Of a stretch of DNA of 64,000 nucleotides, positions 36,056-47,222 are shown piece by piece. The notes below the pieces were generated by a model. That model was not told the origin of the DNA, did not search any database, and was given only the letters and a program-made list of their open reading frames with translations. How positions within the stretch are numbered: position 1 is the stretch's first letter; each line of letters starts with the position of its first letter. This stretch comes from Vicia villosa (lineage: Eukaryota; Streptophyta; Magnoliopsida; Fabales; Fabaceae): NCBI RefSeq assembly GCF_029867415.1, contig NC_081183.1, positions 63,996,336 to 64,060,335 of the forward strand. Direction: 5' to 3'. The position numbers and the translations under genes were made by a program.

Positions 36056-36480
36056 GTAATGCTCTTTGAATAGTGAAGAGTATGTATGACTTAGAGTCTT
36101 CCAGTACTATGATTTTTAGGTGTAATGAACTGTCTTTTCCCTTTTGAGGGGTGATGTATTCATAGGGATCTCGAGGGCCTAAGGTTCCCTCGAAAAATGC
36201 CACCGCCCACTTAGTCAAATAGTGGACCTTTGAATCTCTAGTTCCAAGGGAGACCTGAGTCAGTAATGATCGTGAATTTATCTTTACCCGAGACACATCT
36301 TATCCCACGTTTGTTTCCCGTATGGGTGAGGCGATACCTTCCTCTAGGCGACCTTTTGTCGCCACTCTTCCTAAGGAGATCCCAGGGTATTGCACTAGGC
36401 AATACCTTTTGTAAATACAAAAATTCACTTACATTTGAATCTATGTGCTTATGATTGCATCTCTTAGCCTACTTTCCTTT
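36056..36480. other. Unassigned 425 bp
   Basis: Between the B LTR and the copia-type tail. A minus-strand frame (36051-36296) exists, but I recognise no motif in it. No repeats are seen. Confidence 0.3.
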
Positions 36481-38030
36481 TTTATTTAGATAAAGGGGGA
36501 GAAGTATACTCTTAGGGGGAGAAGAGTATTCTTTCTAATTAATTGATGGGTAGTTTGATTACTCCAAAATACTTATATGTTTTTGTTACCACCTTCCATG
36601 GGAGATGTGTTTTCATCCTCAAAAAGGTGGAGAATGTAGATCTATATGCTTGCAAGTTATCAAGATAAAAGCTGTGCAGAAGTTCCATCTGAAGTTTTGA
36701 TGATGAAAACCCTTGACAAATAGATCTCAACATCAATGATGACAATATAACCAAAGAGAACACCTTACCACTCTTTAACAAAAGGAATCAAGATCAAAGT
36801 GCCTATATAATTAGAAATTATCTAGCAAAATTATTGAAGTTCTGGAGGAAGGTGTGAAAGCTCATTAGGCCATGTTTGTCGGTCTGTTAGAATGAACCAA
36901 ATATTGTAAAACTAAAGAAGTTGCTTAAAAGTACTAAGGCAACTCACAGACACGCCTAAAATATCTCTCAAAATGTTTTTTATCTTAAAAATGATTTTCT
37001 AAGCCCGAGCCAACTGATTAAAAAGTTTTCCAAAAGCTTATCAAATTATTTTGTAACTAACCAATCGATTGATAAGTTGGGCCAAAAGATTAGAAATAAT
37101 TTCTCAGCCTGCCAAACAATTGGAACAACGCGAATTGATTACCTAGACAATAAAGGAAGGATATTAATGACTTACAACAACTATATATCCAAATTATCTT
37201 ACTTGGGTTTTCTAATTGATTGGAAATAAGTTGGCTAATCGGCTAGAGCTTTGTGCTAATGGATTAGCTCATTAATTCGGCTGATGGATCATTTCCATTT
37301 TTAGTTTCTCCAACTACTATATCAAGGATTCTCTTATCCACTTCAAACCATGCTACTTTCCAACAATGTAATATTTCTTTGGAATTCATCTCTCTAACTT
37401 CCTTCTCTCTCTCTCTCTAGAAGTATTTTCTTTCATTTTAAATTGCCATAGTGTTAGTAAGTGAAACTTTTCTTGTGAGGAAGGAAATTTTGTAAGTGAT
37501 TGTGTTGGTCATTTATATTCTTAAGAGTTCGGTACTCCTAAGAGAGCAAGTTTGGTTCTTGAAATAAACGTGTCATGAAATCTTTGTAATTGGTTTGTGG
37601 GAATAAGTCTTCAAAAGCTCAAAGTCTATAGTCAAAATCTCAAGAAACCCTCTTGGGGACATGACTAGGATACGTTAAGTCAAACTTGTATAAATCACTA
37701 GTTCAATTTCTCTAACCCTACCCTTTTAATTTTGGAAATTTACTTTCACTAATTTATTTCTCCTATAAAATTAATCATGATTTTAAATACCACAATTCAC
37801 CCCCCTATAGGGCTTGAAGTCACTTGTCTAACATTTTCATCTTTTGTTTATTTTGACTTATCTTTATTTCTATATTATGTTGTCTATTATTTGATTCTTT
37901 ACAAAATTGCGTTATTTGAATGCTTTTTATCAAAACAAATTATTTGGATATCGATTTACAAACTCACACTATTTAACACCCTCCCTTCTTGTGCTTAGAG
38001 ACACTTTTCCAAGAAATTTAAACTCATATA
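36481..38030 (+). mobile_element. Ty1/copia (SIRE/Maximus-like) 3' end and LTR
   Basis: Purine-rich AAAGGGGGAGAAG at 36494 and the tract AAAAAGGTGGAGAA (36621-36634) precede TGTAGATCTATATGC at 36635, the style of 3' internal end and LTR start seen in SIRE/Maximus copia elements. The LTR body includes TTTGATGATGAAAACC and CACAATTCACCCCCCTATAG (37791-37810), also typical. The 3' boundary near the (ATT)n tract is uncertain, and no coding part is in the window. Confidence 0.55.

Positions 38031-38032
<2 letters not shown>

Positions 38033-38098
<66 letters not shown>
38033..38098. repeat. (ATT)n microsatellite
   Basis: About 22 perfect ATT units. It produces the poly-Ile and poly-Asn frames in this area. 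Confidence 0.98.
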
Positions 38099-38099
38099 T

Positions 38100-38377
38100 T
38101 GTTGCTCTGCTTTATATTTTGTTCCCTTTTTATGCCACCGAAGGGTGAGCGCATGTAAACGCGAATCAGTGTATAACCAACATATCTGACGTCCGAAATA
38201 AAGTTTTGTTGAGTGCTGCCTGACACACTTTTCATGTCTGACTACAAAAATAAATACTACACAGTGCCAAGCATTCCTAAAGATTTTAGGGATGCTATCG
38301 GACACGTTTTGTACGTCGAACTATAGCAACCAGTACTCCGTTGCGCTAAGCGCGCCTAAATATTTTGGGAGTGTTAT
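38100..38377. repeat. Degenerate ~80 bp minisatellite, left part
   Basis: Units contain CCTAAAGATTTTAGGGATGC, TATCGGACACG, TTTTGTACGTCGAACTATA and CAACCAGTACTCC. The array is cut at GTTAT (38373-38377) by solo LTR S and resumes at 41532. Confidence 0.65.
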
Positions 38378-39325
38378 TGTAACAGCCCGAATTTTATTAT
38401 TTGACAAATTAAATTAAATAAGGATTTATTTACTTAATTTGGACGAAGTTTGATAATTAATTGGATCGTCGGTGTTATTGAGAAACGCATTCGGATTATT
38501 AAGTGAGGTTGGAATTTATTCGGTTAATCGAATAATTAATAAAGTGAAATATATAGAGAAATAATATTAGAATTAATATTATTATTGGATTTTATTTATT
38601 TGAGATAAAGTCGGATTTAATTAGATTAATCTGAAAGTATTATTAAAGGTGTTAATATTATTTGTTGGAGCATAATTATTTATTTAACTACTCTATTTCA
38701 TCAATTGGGCCTAATTAGTTAGGAAGTGGAATTGATTGTGGGTTAAGCCCATTAAAAATATAGATAGTAAGGGAAATAGGGTTTTAGAGGTTATAACTCA
38801 TTTGGGGGAAAAAGAAGAAAAAGGAGGCTAGAAGAGAAGAGAAGAGGATTTGGGGAGAAACTAGAAGATAGAAGGAGATTGATTCAAGGTAAGGGGGAGA
38901 ATCCCTATTATTATGAGTTTGTATGATTGGGTCAATGGGTAGATTAACATGATTAGGTTTAATTTTGTTGATTGAATCTATCTATGTTATCTTGAATCTG
39001 TATCAAGCTGGGTTGTATGCCATGAAATTGTGTTCACACTGTTGTTATTATTAATTAGAACAAGAAATAGATTTAATAAACAGAAAATAAGAAGATAAGA
39101 AGGTGGAGTTGGTATGAGGTGTCGCTCGGTGCAATTGGGAGGCGCCACACGGAAGCCTTGTGGAATAACGTCGGAACCATATGCTAGCCCATTGTATTTT
39201 CATTTTCGGTTTCCAGCTATTCCAATTGTGTGATGTATTTGTTTCATTTCTGTTCATATCATGTGCACCTTGTTCCATGTGCTTGTTTTGTTTTTCATCT
39301 CTATGCTATCACTATATCACTAAGG

Positions 39326-39331
<6 letters not shown>

Positions 39332-39419
<88 letters not shown>
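39332..39419. repeat. (TA)n microsatellite 1
   Basis: About 44 TA units inside solo LTR S. The run is self-complementary and can extrude. Confidence 0.98.
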
Positions 39420-39420
<1 letters not shown>

Positions 39421-39525
39421 GAGATACGTGATGTAAATAAGGTATCCTATTTAAGATTTACTGTTTTTCTTTTTCCAACTAGCACAGTATGTATTTCCAT
39501 TATATTTTTCTTCTTATAACTTAGA

Positions 39526-39633
<108 letters not shown>

Positions 39634-41526
39634 AGGATAATATAAATAATGTCTAATAATTATAATAACCAGTAGTTGATTAATAGAAGATAGAAAATAA
39701 TAGCAGTGCTTGGTTAGTAATGGAATCACTTGAATTGGTAATAATAGTAAAGTTATAATAAAATACAAAATAGTCCCGTTTGATCGAAATGGCCGAATTA
39801 AGCGGTTAGTTGGTTAACGTGGCAATGTCATTTTGTTGAAAATGTGATATTACGAACCGACCGAAATAGTGTAGATTTGAATATCTTTTATATTAAATAT
39901 TGGTTTTGGAATAGAAAATGAATTAGAAACTTGGAACTAATATAGTGTAATTATTAATTGGTTGATTTAATTAATAGTTAAATTAATTGCAATGAGTTTA
40001 ATTGATTGGAATATACTTGAAGTTGGATCAACTATTCGGTTTGTCGGTAAATTACGGTATTTTGAGGATTCGTCCGTAATTGCGTTTTGGCATGAATATG
40101 TATGTTGAGAATAATATATGTATATGCCATGATGTTGTGTTAGTATTGATTCTCTGTGGTTAGTTGGTTAGCATTAAATTAATGATTAATTGCTTGATGC
40201 TGAAAGTGTGTGTTCATGTTTAGTTGGCAAAAATGAGAATTAACATGAGATAGTATGGTTACTAGTGTTAATTGGATTGTGTGAATCATAATTGATTAAT
40301 TGGCCTCTTATATGTGAATGATGTTTGTGTGTTGTGAATGTTGTGTACAATTGATGGATAATTCATAGAGTTGAATTATTGTGATATGCGGGAAGTTAAG
40401 ATGCTAGAGATGATCTTAATTGCATATATTTGTGATATTGTACATACATTCATATCATAGTGTGCCTTGGAACACAGGTGGATCTGCTTTGAAACACAAG
40501 CGGGCTTGGATTCTAGAGTGAATCGGAAGCCGTAAACTATATGTTTACAATTGGTGGACTTTGGTCTTGTCCAGATCGGAAGTGTGGCTTAGATTCTAGA
40601 GATATGAATCGGAGGCCGGTGAAACATAGAATTTCACATTGGTACCACATGCATAGTGTCACATGTTCCATTGAGTCACATTAGAGTTATGTGATAGTTG
40701 ATTATGTGCATTATGTTGTCATAATATGTGCATGATTGTGATAATTTGATTATGTGCATTATGTTGTCGTGATACAATTAATGACTGTGTATAATTGAGA
40801 ATATAGTATTGAGATATTATACCCTTATACTTGTTGAATGCTTAATATATGTGAATATATTGAATTGTATTATTTTACATGATTAGACATGGTATAATAA
40901 ATTCCTATAATTGTCGATCTTAACTATTGTATCTTATTATACTTTCTTCATAATGATTCGTATTCTCACCCTTCTGTTTTAATGTTGCCCTCGTTTGGCG
41001 ACATGCAGGTTCTGGAGTTTAGTAGCTTGTGCGTGATCTAGTCGGAGATTCTTCCGTGTTTGTTGGAGATTAGGTAGTGAGTCGATGCTCTGGTCATGTA
41101 ACACTGGGTAGACTAGTCGTGTTGAACTCGTGTTTCTTTTTGGTTATGTATTATGTTATGACTTGAGAACCTGTTTATTTGGCTACTTGTTGTTGAGAGG
41201 CTTTTAAGCTAAATATTCTAATTATGGTTTATTTTATGTTGAGATGATTATTGAGATATATGATCATGGTATGGGACATGAATCATTTTATGAAATACAT
41301 GAGTATTTAGTATTTTCCGCTGTTCATGCATATTATGTGTGAATTGTAATTAAATGTTTAGGTGTTATTGAAATGACCAGGTGTATCGTATATTGTAGAT
41401 AAATGTTGTCGGTTTTTAAAAGCTTTTAGTTTTTGAAAACGTCGATGTGACATTCTTTTGAATTATATGCATGCTTATTCTCTGATTATATGCTTATTTA
41501 TTTTGGGGTATAAAAGGGGTGTTACT

Positions 41527-42041
41527 GTTATCACATGCGCTTTGCACATCCAACTACAACAATTAATACCCTACAAAGGTGAATATGCCTAAATATTTTA
41601 GGGGATCTATCAAAGACGCTTTGCACGTCCGACTATAAAAATTAATTCCTTATGGGGTACCGTCAAAGACGATTTACACGTATGACTACATCAGTCGAAA
41701 AGACCTTTGTCAAAGATTACACGCATATTTTCGTAGTTGGAGAATCCCTTTCAAATTTAGACCATCTAAGGGATGTAAGTGGTGGAACCAAAAGAAGTCC
41801 ACCTCGATACGAGCTTTACCTCAGCGTCAGGGAAGAGGATCATCTACCTTTGATTGAGCTTTACCTCAAAGGATGGGCACATCTAGCCTGTTTCATTCCC
41901 CTTACCTATGGATATGATTCAAAGCATAGTCACATCTAGCCGGCTTCATGTGAAATCATTATAGATGAAGTTAAAAAGCATAAACACACTTAGTTGGGTT
42001 CATGCCTCACAATTACGAGTTCAACGTACAATCGTGCCAAG
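41527..42041. repeat. Minisatellite, right part, and flank
   Basis: 41532-41700 continues the ~80 bp repeat (CGCTTTGCACATCCAACTAC, CCTAAATATTTTAGGGGATC, AAAGACGCTTTGCACGTCCG). 41700-42041 is unique, with a 95-codon frame at 41652 that I do not recognise and do not accept as a gene. CCAAG at 42037-42041 is the 5' flank of element E. Confidence 0.6.
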
Positions 42042-44249
42042 TGTAACACCCTATATATATAGTCTTTTGTGCTATATTATTCTTGATAATTGAGATTCAT
42101 GATAGTCAGATTAAGGGTTAATCTAGTATTGGGGTTATCATTAGCATAATATAATAATAATAGTAGAATATTAATAATAATTAATATAAGTTATTATTAT
42201 TGTATTTGGTAGAATTATTATTAATTGTATTATTATTTTAATTATTAGTATTACTGGGTTAATTAAATAATAATTGAAATAATAAGGATTAAGGTATATA
42301 GGGAGAGAACAGAGAAGTTAAAGAATACTTTCACATAAAAAGAGAAGGAGGAGAGCTAGGGAAAACAATGGAAAACAACCAGTTTCACCATTGTCAGAAG
42401 AAATCAAGCTTGAAATTAAGGTAAGGGGTGAGTGAATTCAATTAAGGGTGATTGAACATGAGAGGGTAGTGAGGGTTCCTTCCCCTCTTAGAATTTTTTA
42501 TTTTCTTCCATGAATTGATTTGAATCATTATATGTTTATGTGATTTGTGATGAAATTCGTAATTGTGTTGTGTGGGTATGTAGTGTTGATGATGATTTCC
42601 TGAATACATGCAATGTGTTATGAAAACCCTTGTGTGCTTGAAAACTATGAGTAGATCTGTGAAATTTCCTTGAATCTGGAGAATAGAAGTGTTATATGTT
42701 GTTATTGTTGATAGATAAATCATGTAGTATAGATATAGGTTGCTGGAGATGAAGTAGAACTGATCTGGGATTGAATTAGAGAGTGTAGAAGTGAATCAAT
42801 TGAGAAGAATTTGTAATGGTTTAGAAAACTGGGTTTTGACAGTCCCATATGGTCATATGCGTAAGGGGGCTATACGCATATGGGGTCCCTTAGAAATAGC
42901 AGTTGAAAGTAGGTTCTGGTGGTATGCGTATGGGTTTGGGCTAGAAGTCTTGAAGGGAGATGCCCTTCTGGTGGTACACGTACGATATGCGTATGGTGAG
43001 GGTCATATGCGTATAGGGAGTGATACGCGTATGGACCTGGGTGGAAATTTTGAATGGAATATCACCTTCTAGAGATACGCGTATGAAACAGGGTCATACG
43101 CGTATTGGCTTATTGTGCATAGATTTTTGTAGTTTTGCGATTCTTTCCCGATTTCGCAGTGCAGTGTAATCCATTGTAACTTTTGAGAGTGTAAATAAAT
43201 TAGTTAATCAATAGGATAATTAGGTGGGGGTAAAGTGAGGATAACTGAGTGAGTTCTTGTGGTTAAGCTGTGATTTGCAAATTATGATTTATGACTGTGA
43301 TTTCTTATATTATGTGAATATGCTTGGTTTAATATAGGGGTTCCCAAGAGTGGAACGTGGTGAGTATGTAGCTCACGTGTGATCAATGAGGATTGTATTG
43401 TGTACAATGTTGAGACAAATTATGCATATGTGGTATGTCATGCATCATTGTGTCATGTCATGTGGAGATGAGCCTAGGTGGGAATCCATGATTGGTGCCT
43501 AGTCTTGTCCGGACTCTCAGGGTAGATTCGAGTTGAGATAAGCCATAGTTCAGTGGAATGCTAATGGCTTATCCTGATTTCAACGGGAATCAGGTTCATA
43601 ATAAATGAACCGTATCTGTTGTGTTGGTACCGCATGCATCGAGTCGTGATAATGTGATCACTTTGCATACATAATTCAAAATGTGATTAGCGCGCTGCAG
43701 GAGTGATTGATGATGATTATATGAAATGTGTGCATATGTGTGCATATGATTATGTATGTGATGTTCAGTGTGTGAATTACTACTCCTTAGCATGTGATAT
43801 TCACCGTTATTTAATTGAATGTAATTCTCACCCCTTTTCTATTATTATGTCTGTACTTCTGATGGGAGTACATATGACCAAGTACCTAAGTAGTTTTGGA
43901 GCTTTGTGTTGCTTTTGGATCGAGTTGTAGTAGTCACTCTGATACGTAACACTGGGATGATGAGGATTTCATTTCATATTTGTTTTTAACTAATAAACCA
44001 ATTTATTATGTATCACATTTTGAATAAGATGTTGGACCACTTAGAGTGGATTTTTATTTGTAATTCCAGGCCTTAGTGCCATGAATAAGTTTTGTTTCGT
44101 ATCCCGCTGCTTAATTTCAATGAGATATTTTATGAGAAAAATCAACTTGTATGGTTTGAGAATATGGGATGTGACATCCTACTTGCTATATTTATGTTTT
44201 ATCACTCTAATTTTTATCATTAAACAATAAAGGGAAGTGGGTGTTTACA
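42042..44249 (+). repeat. 5' LTR of E (2,208 bp)
   Basis: TGTAACACCC...GTGGGTGTTTACA. It has a possible TATA (GGTATATAGGG near 42293), a cluster of palindromic ATACGCGTAT-like motifs (42846-43115) and TTGGTACCGCATGCAT (43624-43639). Compared with the 191 bp of 3' LTR it has many differences, so E is much older than C or D. Confidence 0.85.
42846..43115 (+). repeat. Cluster of ATACGCGTAT/ATATGCGTAT motifs in E LTR
   Basis: About nine copies at irregular 20-60 bp spacing, some perfect 10 bp palindromes (ATACGCGTAT near 43024, 43076 and 43098), others with T for C (CATATGCGTATAGG). They tend to be followed by GG or by GGTCCC-like text. Confidence 0.75.
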
Positions 44250-44251
44250 AT

Positions 44252-44263
44252 TGGTATCAGAGC
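44252..44263 (+). other. Primer binding site, initiator tRNA-Met (element E)
   Basis: TGGTATCAGAGC, the classic complement of the tRNA-iMet 3' end, two bases after the LTR end at 44249. Confidence 0.9.
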
Positions 44264-45676
44264 AGGTTGGTCCGTCCGGCCAAATAGTCGAGTTAGTCTT
44301 GTGTGACAGTGGTATACTGTTTGTGATAACTTCCAACCACTGTTGTTGTTTATGGTGTGAAACCGAGAATGGCTGGAAGAAACAACGCTGCGATTGTTGC
44401 TGCTTTGTAAGTTGTTTCCCATGTTGTATAGAACCAGCCTAATGCTAGGGGAAACGACGAATCCCGTAACTGGAGTACGTTTCAAAGGGAGAATCTACCT
44501 ATCTTCAGGAGTAAGCATGATCCTGACGGGGCACAGAATTGGCTCAAGGAGATCAAAAGGATTTTTTGGGTAATGGATTTCCCTGAGGGCCAAAAGGTAC
44601 GGTATGGCACGCATAAGCTAGTTGGAGAAGCTGACGACTGGTGGTTGGACACTCGTCAGAGGGTGGAAACTGCAGGTGAAGTGATTAATTGGGCAGTGTT
44701 TAGTAGGGAATTTCTGAGTAAGTATTTTCCAGAGGACGTATGCGGGAAGAAGGAGATTGAGTTCCTTGAGCTGAAGCAAGGAATTCTATAAGTGTATTAA
44801 GTTTGAGAATGGACTGTGTCTAGAGATCAAGCAAGCTATAAGGTACCAACAGATTCGCAGGTTTCCGAAGTTGGTGAATAGCTGATGAATTTATGAAGTG
44901 GATAGCATGGCACATTCGGCTTACTACAACAGTTTGAGTGAAAAAAGGGGTAAACAACATATGAATCGTGGGAAGCCCTATAGTGCTTCTACTGATAAAG
45001 GGAAGCTGGAGATGACTGATGGTAAGTGTAACGCCCGTTTTTAGTTGCGTATTTTATTTGATTAAGTCATGTTATGCTATGTGTTTTATTTTACTAATTA
45101 GGTGTTTACGTGATTTTGGTGTTATATATTGGGTTTTTATAGTAAATAATATAAGTTGATTTAATTAAGAGAGTTACTGGGCTTGAGATAGCATTAGTAA
45201 GTGTAGGGTGTGATTTAAGGCCCATTAGCATTATGAGAAAGATAGTAAGGGTAACTAAAACAAGGGTTTTAGAGGTTTAGAGAATAGAAACTATTTTTAC
45301 ACAAAATTGGGAAAGTAGAAGGGGAGAGTGAAGAGAAGAGAAAGGGAGAATTCCGAGATTCAAGTTCATAGAGTTGGCTTCAATCCAAACCTAAGGTAAG
45401 GGTGGGATTCTTCCATTCTAAAGGGATGTATGATGATGTTTTGGGTGGGATTTGATTGTATGTTTATATCCATGGAAAGTTGTGTGTAGAGATGTTAGGG
45501 TTTATGAACAAAATGCATGGATTTATGATATGAAATGTGTTTTCATTGATATATAGTGATGAATGATGATTGATTTTGTGCTTATACTTGGTTAGTTGAT
45601 GTTTAGGATGAGTTATGGGTGAGGGGAGGGGGATTATGCAGGTCTGATACTGTTACTGAATTTCTGCACAATCGTG

Positions 45677-45808
45677 CCTCCGCTAAGCGGAGCTAGTCCG
45701 CTAAGCGGACCTTGTTTTGCTCTTCGCTTCTATCGTGAGTCGCTAGTGCTCCGCTAAGCGGACCTTGTGTGTATTTCGCTTCTGGACCCCTTCGCTAAGA
45801 GGACCCTG
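45677..45808 (+). repeat. CCGCTAAGCGG fold-back motifs in LTR F
   Basis: Three CTCCGCTAAGCGGA or TCCGCTAAGCGGAC copies, a weaker TTCGCTAAGAGGACC, and TTCGCTTCT half-motifs. Each full copy can pair CCGCT with AGCGG. It occupies about the same LTR position as the palindrome cluster of E. Confidence 0.75.
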
Positions 45809-46087
45809 TTTTACAAAAATGGTTCCAACTTTGAAATGTTGTAACTTTTGAACCGTAACTCCTTTTCAAGTGCCGTTTGGACCTACGTGAAGCTCTAATT
45901 GATGTTTTCCCATTGAATATGCTTGGTATAACTTTGAAAACTCTTGGAATCTTTTCTTGAATTGAATTTTTTGACATTGGAGATCCGGAATTGATTATGT
46001 CGTTTACGTAGAATATGTTGTTCGAGTCAATTATGTAGTTAAGTGTGATTGTGAATATGCATCGTTGAGTTACATTCATTGCATTTT

Positions 46088-46172
46088 TTGAGACGGCCCT
46101 TGTGGCAAATGTTTGAGACGACCCTTGTGGCGGATGTTTGAGACGGCCCAATGGCAATTGTTTGAGACGAGA
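46088..46172 (+). repeat. ~30 bp triplicate in LTR F
   Basis: Three units of TTTGAGACGGCCCTTGTGGC-like sequence (GAGACGACCC in the second, GAGACGGCCCAATGGC in the third), then a partial TTTGAGACGAG. Confidence 0.75.
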
Positions 46173-47222
46173 GTTTTACTCCAATGGTACCACATGCATT
46201 TGCATTGTTCGAGTTGCATAAGTAAAGTCGTATGATGAGTCATAATTGAATATTTTTGTGTGCATAACATGAATGTTATCTTGTGTCGAGTTGATGGTTG
46301 TTTCGTCGATCATATGTGATAATTGACTATGTATGCCTTAATTGAGATTTATATTATTGTTGTTGGTAAGATGTTGATTGATGTGAATAGTAGTAACTGA
46401 TATACGTTGAGAAGTGGTGACCATTGTATGATTATTTCTCCGCTTTGAATATTATCATACATTTCTTTATAATGAATGATATCTAACCCCTTCTGTTTGA
46501 ATGTTACCCTCTGTTGGTAACGTGCAGGTAATGACGAGGAGTAGTCTTGTGCCTTATAGCTCGAGTCGGTGTGTTGATACTCTAATACATAGCACTCGGG
46601 GGATGTTGGATTACTTGCTTATGTCTTGTTTATTGTTGCTTATTCCTTGTTGGATTTTGTAATTATGTTATGTTGAGATTGGTTGGATATGTTGTGCCAT
46701 GTTGGCCTTGATGTTTATGATTTAGATTGTGGTTGAAATTTGATTCCTGCTGCGATGTGATTACCTTTTGGAAGTGATGATTAATGCATTGGATATTGCC
46801 CTCTTTTATATGTGTTATGTATCCATGTTGACGAGCATGATATGTGTATGTGATATTAGTGGTTTAAATTAGACCCTCGAATCATTTTCTTCGTATTACT
46901 TTAAGATTTTTACACTCTGATTTTCCTGGTAATTGCAGGGTAGATTTAAGGTGTTACAGTAAGAAGCCAAATGGGGGAAGTGTTCCTTCGAATCTTATCA
47001 AGTGTTTCAGGTGTGGTGGCATAGGCCATCATGCTAATGAATGTCAGTCTAATGTAAAGAAATGTTTCAAATGTGGGCGATCGGGACATGTTATGGCAGA
47101 GTGTAGGGCTAATATACCTACCTGTTATAAATGCGGAGAGTATGGTAGCCGAAGAAGTCGCAGACAGATGGGAAAGTGTTTACATTGGCAGGGTGTCAGC
47201 CCACTAGTACAGATAGTTTGAT

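Larger units (their letters stand above)
45027..46958 (+). mobile_element. Solo LTR F (1,932 bp) inside gag of E
   Basis: TGTAACGCCCG...GGTGTTACA flanked by a perfect 5 bp duplication GTAAG (45022-45026, 46959-46963). Removing it restores the local continuity of the E gag sequence. It has no interior and no ORF. Its ends, TGGTACCACATGCAT motif and CCCTTCTGTTTGAATGTTAC segment relate it to the same chromovirus group as S and E. The insertion postdates E. Confidence 0.95.
44369..47222 (+). pseudogene. gag: Chromovirus gag (element E), stops plus LTR insertion
   Basis: Starts at the ATG at 44369 (MAGRNNAAIVAAL, then a stop). The capsid-like Retrotrans_gag part lies around 44460-44790, with WLKEIKRIFWVMDFPEGQKV and INWAVFSREFLSKYFPEDV, ending at a TAA near 44789. 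A second gag part up to 45021 is followed by solo LTR F (45027-46958). Beyond it, from 46964, come three CCHC-type knuckles: CFRCGGIGHHANEC, CFKCGRSGHVMAEC and a broken third one, CYKCGEYGSRR. Gag would form the particle and bind RNA. Several stops make it nonfunctional. Confidence 0.8.

Noticed and set aside
37969..38305. Frames rich in Ile or Asn around 38033-38098
   Set aside because: They are translations of the (ATT)n microsatellite.
41652..41939. 95-codon frame between S and E
   Set aside because: Starts within the minisatellite, has no motif and no supporting context.
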